Below, piece by piece: positions 57,766-64,000 of a stretch of 64,000 nt of DNA. Origin of the DNA: Paramoeba atlantica. Taxonomy: Eukaryota > Discosea. Position 1 is the first letter of the stretch. The number at the start of each line of letters is the position of its first letter. The DNA lies in assembly GCA_977017575.1 (NCBI GenBank), contig CDRNVI010000065.1, positions 248,001-312,000 of the forward strand. The letters are read 5' to 3'. The notes under the pieces were generated by a model. That model made no database searches, was not told the DNA's origin, and was given only the letters and a program-made list of their open reading frames with translations. Both the position numbers and the translations under genes were made by a program.

Positions 57766-59058
57766 CTAGAGTCCATATTCACACTGACCAGCTCGTGCGA
57801 TATACCGCACCATTTTTGTGGCGTCATATTTCATCTGCGGCTCGTGAACTTTCAAAAATCGAACTTGGAAACCACTCGGCGAAAGCAGTGGGATCTCAAA
57901 TTCAATCAATATCGGAAGATGGCTGGACTCCGTACCGTGGTGATCAGAGGTTTTCAGCAGCTGTGTGATCTCTGCCGCGAAACGCGCCTCCGACCCACCT
58001 CGTACTTTGGAGAGTTGCCACCGGATACCACATTTCGAGGGATCGTACTTTGCCTTACCGCTGCTGACATGTACGGTGACACTTGATGTGTTGGTAGGGC
58101 ACGGTACGTGGACCGTCACATGGGAGGCATACAGAGACCGGTCAAACGCCGCACGGAGGTTAAACTCCACCTCCTGTCGCGTCGTGCTCAGTTCCTTTCG
58201 CAGAGAGGACACGATGAGAAAGGGTAGGGTAAGGTTTTGGCAGACACGGTACTGCATTAAGGTTGTTTCCCCCTCGGGAGGGGTAAAACAAATGGTTCGA
58301 TCAGAGTGGTACTGGGCCAGTGAGACGCAAGAGTGGAAGAATACCGCAGACAGAAACACGTGAGAGCGCTTATTGGCTCGTGATGGGATATTTTGTGGTC
58401 CGATGTCATTAATGCCCAGAACACACTCGGGCATCCCGCTGAGAGAAGTCTTGAGCGAAACATTGCCCACAACATCACACTGAAGAATTTCTCCTGAGTT
58501 TGTCACGTGAAAATTAAATCTTTCTACCACGTCAATGTACACTTCATTCTTTTTATGCGTTACACCGGATCTTCTCCATGGAACTACACCGCTCACTCGG
58601 GTCGTGATCTCCTGTTCAGCGCTCCTCGTGAGTGTATGCTCCGTACCGACATGCGAGGCAATATCTTTGAGAGCGCTAGCCTCGGTAAATTGAATATGAC
58701 CCAAGGGAACTGCTTCACTAATTATTGACTGAATGAGAACCACATTCTCTCTAAGCAACTCTTCACAAAAGTTTCCGAGAATAGTTTCACATGTTGCTTT
58801 AAATTTATGTAGAAAATGTAGCACACCAACAGTGGATGTCGTGTAGGAAGTGAACGCAACAAGGTAAATGTTGTTGTATACAACACTTATTACGGCATGT
58901 TCCCCTACTCCGACAATCGCCAATTTGTCTTGTTTTTGGAGGGCGATTTCAGATTGAAAGGCTTCCAAGGCCTGCTGGAGACCACACCTCGCGTCAAATA
59001 CCCTCGAAAGCAATATCTCTCTTCTGGAAGAAAGAATAAAGAACGCCGTGATGCTCAT
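57766..59058 (-). CDS. AP-2-type clathrin adaptor mu subunit
   Basis: A 430-aa adaptor medium chain. The open frame starts at TTG, and the ATG at 59058 gives the family start MSITAFFILSSRREILLSR. The N-terminal longin-like domain spans about 1-140. The mu-homology domain starts at PWRRSGVTHKKNEVYIDVVE and contains SLSGMPECVLGIND, FHSCVSLAQYHSDRTI, FTPPEGETTLMQYR, SGKAKYDPSKCGIRW and the closing SGFQVRFLKVHEP, then VRYIARAG. SGMPEC, GKAKY and LKVxEP are closest to AP-2 mu as I recall it, rather than AP-1, 3 or 4. Role: binds YxxPhi sorting signals in endocytic cargo. Subtype is less certain than family. Confidence 0.85.
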   Translation of the reverse strand: MSITAFFILSSRREILLSRVFDARCGLQQALEAFQSEIALQKQDKLAIVGVGEHAVISVVYNNIYLVAFTSYTTSTVGVLHFLHKFKATCETILGNFCEELLRENVVLIQSIISEAVPLGHIQFTEASALKDIASHVGTEHTLTRSAEQEITTRVSGVVPWRRSGVTHKKNEVYIDVVERFNFHVTNSGEILQCDVVGNVSLKTSLSGMPECVLGINDIGPQNIPSRANKRSHVFLSAVFFHSCVSLAQYHSDRTICFTPPEGETTLMQYRVCQNLTLPFLIVSSLRKELSTTRQEVEFNLRAAFDRSLYASHVTVHVPCPTNTSSVTVHVSSGKAKYDPSKCGIRWQLSKVRGGSEARFAAEITQLLKTSDHHGTESSHLPILIEFEIPLLSPSGFQVRFLKVHEPQMKYDATKMVRYIARAGQCEYGL

Positions 59059-59419
59059 TGTTTGTAACAGACAGATAAAAGTCAGACTGATATTACTGAT
59101 GAAACTACCCGGTTGCAATAAAAAATAAGTGAAACGTTAATTATATTTTTCTACACAGAAAAAAAAAACAGGTGATTCGTAGAAGTCTTTAGTTAGTATT
59201 ACATAAAATATTTAGTTCTCTTTAAAGTCAACCAACGTTACAAAATCATTTGCTTACGTACAAAATTACGCCCATGCCGATCGTAGCAGGTTCTCCTTGC
59301 ACGAAGACCACGATAATTCACTCCGCAACACTTCATTCCACACTAAAATGGTGACATTTTGGAGTAGGGCTCAGTAAATTGTAAAAATAGTGATAATACG
59401 GTCAAGCAGTAACCGCTCT
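59059..59419. other. intergenic, nothing recognised
   Basis: AT-rich spacer with an A-run at 59158-59169. No gene or structured repeat seen. Confidence 0.4.
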
Positions 59420-60880
59420 TTAAGTTTGTCTACGTTCATGATGAAGCGGTCTTGAAAGAAACCCATGCAACATTTTGGTATCTTGTTCACTTACATTGAG
59501 CGGAACCCCATCTCCAGTATATTTCCCAAGGAGGGCGTGTAAATCGTACTGAGGGTCACCGCACAAAATATGTATCGCGTTTTCCGTAATAGCAGCCGTG
59601 CATGAACTTCTCGCAATGACTACTTCTCTTTTGGCCTCTAACACAGGAAAAACGTCAAGTACGTCCTCTTTCGCAAGACTCTTCACTGCGAAATAAGATT
59701 TAGCAATTTCATTTTGAAAAATTTGTTCCGCTACAAATGGAAAACACAAGAAGCGATGTTGAATTTCTCCCAATGCGCGGCGAGCCTGACGAAGCCGTAT
59801 GGGACGACGTATTTCATTTTTGCGATAAATTGTAGTGCGATGAGTGTCGTGGGGGTGCAGAGCGCAAAGACCGTCAACGTACAGAGAAGGATCCACCATT
59901 TTATCCTCAAGAAATAGCGCAAAAGCAATGTCAATATTGTAGATTTGATCACAGCAAACATCAAAGGTTTCGACATCCTGAATCGGGTCAGAATCTAACA
60001 TTCGACGTTGAATAATACTTTTTTGGCCATCCATGACGTACCGTTTCATACGATGAGACAGCACACCTTGAACACATTGCACGGAGAAGGCACGTGCTAC
60101 ACTTTCGATGCAGCGCGTAATATCAGTGTTAGTCATTCCTGGATGTAGCAAGCGCGTTGCAGACGCACATGCAATGTCGGTAGCTAAGATGAGTTTGTGT
60201 TTCAAATGAGATTTTAAGTTGCCTTCTGAAGAAAACACTTCTTTCATTATGGTTTGCTTCATTATGGTAGAAGACAAGCTAGGTTCATATCCTGCCCTTC
60301 CGACAACTGTAGTTGTTGCAGCAATAGCAATGTAGCCATCGATGTGACAGCTTAAATGAATCTTTACTAAGTCACCAGGAAGCAGCTTTTGATCCTCGTT
60401 ACCTACACTGTAGTTACATGCAATGTTGTTGATGCTCAGAGTAGTGGGAAATGCAATTCCTTTGTACAACTGATCTTTAGCATTGCTCCTTCGCTTAGTG
60501 TAAACAGTATTGCACTTTTCAAGAAGCAATTGATCAACTGTGCTGCAAATTTTCTGCGTTGAAGGATCCTCCCCTTGACAGAGTTGCACTGCATGTAGCA
60601 AACATTCATTTACAAACTTGCCAGACAGCTTATATTTAGTGAGTACCTCAGCGTTTCCGACAGTTTCGCTCTCATCTTCAGAGAGGTTAGAAACTTCAAA
60701 ATTTTCTTGTAGTTCTTCATCACCGCTCATACAAATTTTCATATCATTCATATCAGTGTTTTCATGTAATAGAGGAGAAGTCAAAGTTTTCCGGAGTTTG
60801 TGTAAGTGGTGACTTGTACTTCTTTCGCCTTGCATGGCCACAACACTCTTCGAACGTCTGCGGCTAAGTCCACGCGCCAT
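59420..60880 (-). CDS. EBP1/PA2G4-like protein (methionine aminopeptidase fold)
   Basis: A 486-aa EBP1/PA2G4 homologue, a ribosome-associated pseudo-aminopeptidase. The open frame begins at GTG; the ATG at 60880 gives MARGLSRRRS. After an 80-residue acidic, disordered leader comes VLTKYKLSGKFVNECLL, then KGIAFPTTLSINNIACNYSV, LLPGDLVKIHLSCHIDGYIA and GVLSHRMKRYVMDGQKSIIQ, all at EBP1 positions. Where the family has KIDLGVHVDG, this protein has KIHLSCHIDG, so a metal-ligand Asp of active aminopeptidases is His, in line with loss of catalysis. The long leader and the lack of a Lys-rich tail differ from animal EBP1. Confidence 0.85.
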   Translation of the reverse strand: MARGLSRRRSKSVVAMQGERSTSHHLHKLRKTLTSPLLHENTDMNDMKICMSGDEELQENFEVSNLSEDESETVGNAEVLTKYKLSGKFVNECLLHAVQLCQGEDPSTQKICSTVDQLLLEKCNTVYTKRRSNAKDQLYKGIAFPTTLSINNIACNYSVGNEDQKLLPGDLVKIHLSCHIDGYIAIAATTTVVGRAGYEPSLSSTIMKQTIMKEVFSSEGNLKSHLKHKLILATDIACASATRLLHPGMTNTDITRCIESVARAFSVQCVQGVLSHRMKRYVMDGQKSIIQRRMLDSDPIQDVETFDVCCDQIYNIDIAFALFLEDKMVDPSLYVDGLCALHPHDTHRTTIYRKNEIRRPIRLRQARRALGEIQHRFLCFPFVAEQIFQNEIAKSYFAVKSLAKEDVLDVFPVLEAKREVVIARSSCTAAITENAIHILCGDPQYDLHALLGKYTGDGVPLNVSEQDTKMLHGFLSRPLHHERRQT

Positions 60881-61047
60881 GAAGCTAATGTAGAAACGGA
60901 AAACAAAAGATGATTGGATAGTGTTAAGGACAATAGCATAATCCCTTAAAGCAAAAAAGACATACACTTACGACGGAACAGGACTGAAAGCAGTAAAATA
61001 TTCTGCCTCATTTTTACAACAGGTTAAACCTTGTTTTATCTGAGTTT

Positions 61048-61530
61048 TCAACTACGGTGACGCGTTGCAGACCCGCGTTTCGAGCGTATTTTTAGTTTGG
61101 CTTTACTTGGTTTCTCATGACGATTTCCTCTAGACGATTTCTTTTTAATGTTATTGGGATCTTGCTCTTTATGCTTAGCCATTCGAAAGGTACGTATTTT
61201 ACTTTTTTGTATCCCGCTGACTGATCCCTTCCGAGAGTCTACATCACGGCTTTTTACCTCTTTCAATTTTTGTTTCATATTTCTTGTTTTTTGATTCTTT
61301 ACTCTTCTACGATGTTTCCTCTGCTTTATTGGGTCATCAATTATCTTTTCGCCCCTAATTCTGCCCAGCGCGGCATTCGCCAGAGATATTGTTTTAGGCA
61401 TCGATAACTCTCTAGCACGTGGTTTAATGTTCGATATGGAAGAAAAATCGTTTCTCATAGTACCAATTTGTGATGAGCCAAGTAAGCGACTTTGAATCGA
61501 AAATTGGATGTCATTGCATTCAACCACCAT
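61048..61530 (-). CDS. hypothetical very basic protein (160 aa)
   Basis: The open frame begins at TTG; the first ATG is at 61530 (MVVECNDIQFSIQSRLLGSS). The C-terminal two thirds is extremely Lys/Arg-rich (KQRKHRRRVKNQKTRNMKQK and SRGNRHEKPSKAKLKIRSKR), which suggests a nucleolar or ribosome-biogenesis protein. I do not recognise a family. Strand and spacing fit the gene array. Confidence 0.6.
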   Translation of the reverse strand: MVVECNDIQFSIQSRLLGSSQIGTMRNDFSSISNIKPRARELSMPKTISLANAALGRIRGEKIIDDPIKQRKHRRRVKNQKTRNMKQKLKEVKSRDVDSRKGSVSGIQKSKIRTFRMAKHKEQDPNNIKKKSSRGNRHEKPSKAKLKIRSKRGSATRHRS

Positions 61531-61698
61531 GTTACTATGTAGGGAAGGATTAATAAGGATATACCTGACCAAATCTATTCGGATCTTCAATACCAAAAAA
61601 TATTCTTACTAACACACTGTCCTACAGCACATCCAGCTCAATCTGGGACGCTTAAATTAAACGTCTATGTATTAAACGTCTATGTATGTTGAGAACAA

Positions 61699-64000
61699 TT
61701 ACAAATTTCCATGTTTCTCAAACATCATGCGTTTATACTGCGCTTCACGACGTGCGCTGAGTTGTGTATTTTTTAAAGATTGAAGGCGCCCAAATCCAAA
61801 TTCACACATTTTCCTAAGGTTTTCGTTCGGAATAACACGCAAACCTTCAAGCGCAGAGAGATAAGTTTGAGCTTCGCAAACATCGTCAATTACGCTCACA
61901 TAGTCTTCATCAGAGAAAACAGAATCTGCGTCGCTACTGTTTGTTTCTAGTGCAATATCACTATCATCACTATCGAAATCTGAGTCTTGTATCAAATCCT
62001 TTTCATAGCCGTCACTATCAGACTCACAGGTATCATGGGGAGGACATTCCGAATTAGATTTGTCGGTCTCTTTGCCATAAGATTCAAAATTCAGAGCGAG
62101 GAAAATTTCAATGATCGTACGACAACGGCCACGTATATCTGGATTTACGTGAGGTAACACTTTTGATAATCCCAATATGGACACTTTTCGATCATAGTTG
62201 CGCAAACGTTTGTGGTATTTCTCCAAAAAACTGCCGTACGCGTCAAAGAACTCGTTGAACATGTTGCTTGAACTTAAAGTATTCAAACAAAGATGCGAGT
62301 CAAACCAGAATGCGTTCAGAATAACATGCATGAGTTTCAAGTGGAGTCTCGTGCTTGAGTCTTTTTTATGTCTAAGATTCGCTAAAACAAGATTTAGAAG
62401 AAGAGGAAGCACATGATCTATATGTTCTTTCTGGTTTGCTCCGTGCTGTAACAATGTTTCTAAAAGGCTAGGTGCTACTAGAACGATTTCGTCCTCATAA
62501 TCTTGAGTACGATCCAAAGTGTGCTCACAGATCTCTACGATGAAGTTAACTAGACCCCGTTGGCAAAATTCCTGTGGTGAAGAGCAAAGATAATTATCCA
62601 AAGGGGCGAGCATCGAAGGTAGATAGTCAGTTCCCCCGTCGCAAAGAATTTGGCGGAGTCTAGGCAGAAGCTCCCACATGAAGGGGAGTAGAGATTTAGA
62701 GTGCATGGTGAGAACGGAAAGGAGATCCAAAGTTTCTTCGAGATAGTCAGGCATATTTTCCGCAAGTAATTTATCAAATAGAGGAAACATCTTGCCCTGC
62801 AGCGCATTGTACACCTCTTCATGAGCGGTCACGGATGCGCATAGAGTGTATAGCGCATTGAGAATGCGATCCAATGCCCCGCATAGCTCCGATGCTGTTT
62901 CCACATTTTCCTGGTGAGAAGATTGATTCTCTACATCTTGCACTGCCCTTCGTTCTTCCTCTAGCATTCGTAAACCGTGAGTAACGAGAACTTCTGTTAC
63001 GTACTCGGCAAATGCTGCGAGTTGGTCGCCAAATTGATCTACTACGGCTTCCAAAAGTATTAACGCATCTTCATTGTTCAATTCTCGAGACAGACGCAGT
63101 GAAGTTTCTACCAGAAGGGGAAGAAAAGGCGCTACCATGCCATGTAATTCCGTGCGGCGCAAAATTCTTCTCCATCCAACAGTTGCTAGGACTTGAACGG
63201 GAAGCGGCTCCGCTGAATCCAAAAGTTGCATACCCGTCTTAAGAAAATTTTTTGTACCCTCTTCATTTCCTCCCAAAGCCATAAGATGTCGACAAGCTAG
63301 AGGGAAACAAATACTTCGAATGTACGATACTTGGCTGAAACAACCAGGCAAAACGACCTCCTTCACTAGATTGGTAACTGCTTTACTACACGGGCCTTTA
63401 CTAAGCACTGGAGATAATTTATCCAGCGCGTGCACTGCCCCATAAGAAGTGTATGGAGGTTCATTTTGAGCATGGCTCCCAAGAAATCCTAGAAATTGTA
63501 TTACCGATGATTGATTCCCGTCCTTGATTTGTTTCATGATAATGTTTTTAATCAGTCGAGCCGAAGCTTCTCGAGAGTCATAAATCGTGTGTTCCAGATC
63601 ACCTATACGATTGATGTATTCCTCAGGCTCATAGACCCAGAGGTGTTCATCGTTTTCAGTGAAACACAAAGCCTTAAACAATGGCCCAAGGATAAGTTCT
63701 TTCCAGTAACTCGCAAGTGAAGACATCAATTTGGCGTCATTAACAACCAATGAAAGATACTCCGTTGAAAGAGCAAATGATTTTTTGAAGTCTGCCGCGT
63801 GATCAACATGACAAAGATTAAAGCAACACAAGGCAAATCTTTCTGCATATTTAGAGTACCACGCATTCAAAAAATCTTTCTCGGCACGTTGTCTTGCTGT
63901 CTTCGCAGGTTTCTTTCCAAGTTTTCTCCGACTACAAAAGCCAAACCACCTGTGTATAATACGTGTTTCCCACTTTAGTATTCCCCACGCGTCTTCTGGC
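61699..64000 (-). CDS. importin-7/8-like karyopherin beta (partial, 5' end off the window)
   Basis: The frame is open from the stop at 61699 to the right edge, so the start is missing; about 766 residues are visible. HEAT-type helices run throughout. Landmarks of the RanBP7/Ipo8/Nmd5/Sxm1 group are LWVYEPEEYINRI early on, NYDRKVSILGLSKVLP near the end, then an Asp/Ser/Glu-rich acidic loop, and a closing REAQYKRMMFEKHGNL like the animal EKHGG ending. Role: nuclear import of ribosomal proteins, histones and signalling kinases. A full-length family member is about 1,000-1,050 aa, so roughly the first quarter lies outside. Confidence 0.85.
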   Translation of the reverse strand, partial: PEDAWGILKWETRIIHRWFGFCSRRKLGKKPAKTARQRAEKDFLNAWYSKYAERFALCCFNLCHVDHAADFKKSFALSTEYLSLVVNDAKLMSSLASYWKELILGPLFKALCFTENDEHLWVYEPEEYINRIGDLEHTIYDSREASARLIKNIIMKQIKDGNQSSVIQFLGFLGSHAQNEPPYTSYGAVHALDKLSPVLSKGPCSKAVTNLVKEVVLPGCFSQVSYIRSICFPLACRHLMALGGNEEGTKNFLKTGMQLLDSAEPLPVQVLATVGWRRILRRTELHGMVAPFLPLLVETSLRLSRELNNEDALILLEAVVDQFGDQLAAFAEYVTEVLVTHGLRMLEEERRAVQDVENQSSHQENVETASELCGALDRILNALYTLCASVTAHEEVYNALQGKMFPLFDKLLAENMPDYLEETLDLLSVLTMHSKSLLPFMWELLPRLRQILCDGGTDYLPSMLAPLDNYLCSSPQEFCQRGLVNFIVEICEHTLDRTQDYEDEIVLVAPSLLETLLQHGANQKEHIDHVLPLLLNLVLANLRHKKDSSTRLHLKLMHVILNAFWFDSHLCLNTLSSSNMFNEFFDAYGSFLEKYHKRLRNYDRKVSILGLSKVLPHVNPDIRGRCRTIIEIFLALNFESYGKETDKSNSECPPHDTCESDSDGYEKDLIQDSDFDSDDSDIALETNSSDADSVFSDEDYVSVIDDVCEAQTYLSALEGLRVIPNENLRKMCEFGFGRLQSLKNTQLSARREAQYKRMMFEKHGNL

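Noticed and set aside
1-64000. tRNA, rRNA or CRISPR loci
   Set aside because: No cloverleaf with a proper T-arm, no rRNA-like stretch and no regularly spaced short repeats were noticed on either strand. A tRNAscan-SE and Infernal run would settle this.

Overview
The window looks like a gene-dense, intron-poor nuclear segment from a protist. Every confidently recognised protein gene lies on the minus strand (VPS50/54-like, MAP2K-like kinase, ER DnaJ, TAN1/THUMP, zinc transporter, mitoribosomal uL16, Pol eta, selenoprotein K, DEK, archease, TMA7, SerRS, PhoD-like phosphatase, PIAS SP-RING, Dim1, Zip3-like RING, NAD(P)HX dehydratase, AP-2 mu, EBP1, importin-7/8). Each reads as one uninterrupted ORF with short spacers. 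One-strand head-to-tail arrays without introns, with pyrimidine-tract/AG signals just before some ATGs, fit polycistronic transcription plus trans-splicing as in kinetoplastids and relatives. A 16-mer on the minus strand near 54.9 kb equals part of the trypanosome spliced leader as I remember it. I therefore favour a euglenozoan, possibly a deep-branching or reduced kinetoplastid (the Perkinsela type is one guess). This is inference, not proof.

Layout. 1-11.1 kb: single-copy genes from VPS50/54 to uL16m, with a 0.77 kb inverted-repeat element at 3.85-4.62 kb. 11,106-27,935 and 27,936-44,762: a direct tandem duplication of about 16.83 kb. The copies are almost identical: I found one synonymous base difference and one 3-bp difference in a serine-repeat microsatellite. 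Each copy carries Pol eta, SelK, DEK, archease, a two-TM protein, TMA7, two small unknowns, SerRS, two more unknowns, a hAT transposase fragment and the PhoD-like gene. The junction cuts the 5' end of uL16m, leaving a 38-codon remnant. 44.8-64 kb: single-copy genes mixed with transposon debris (inverted-repeat elements at 44.8 and 56.8 kb, a Merlin/IS1595-like remnant at 47.7-48.5 kb, a hAT-like element at 50.06-52.46 kb) and diverged GC-rich repeats at 54.4-55.4 kb. The last gene runs off the right edge.

The genes are a housekeeping mix: membrane traffic, translation and RNA modification, chromatin and SUMO, lesion bypass and meiosis, metal transport and metabolite repair. They do not form one pathway. 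The most notable points are a probable selenoprotein K gene whose in-frame UGA lies 6 nt before a perfect 12-bp stem, the near-perfect tandem duplication, a recurring pattern of perfect intergenic hairpins, and short inverted-repeat elements placed next to gene starts. Several long ORFs begin only at GTG or TTG; for those I give the first in-frame ATG as the likely start.
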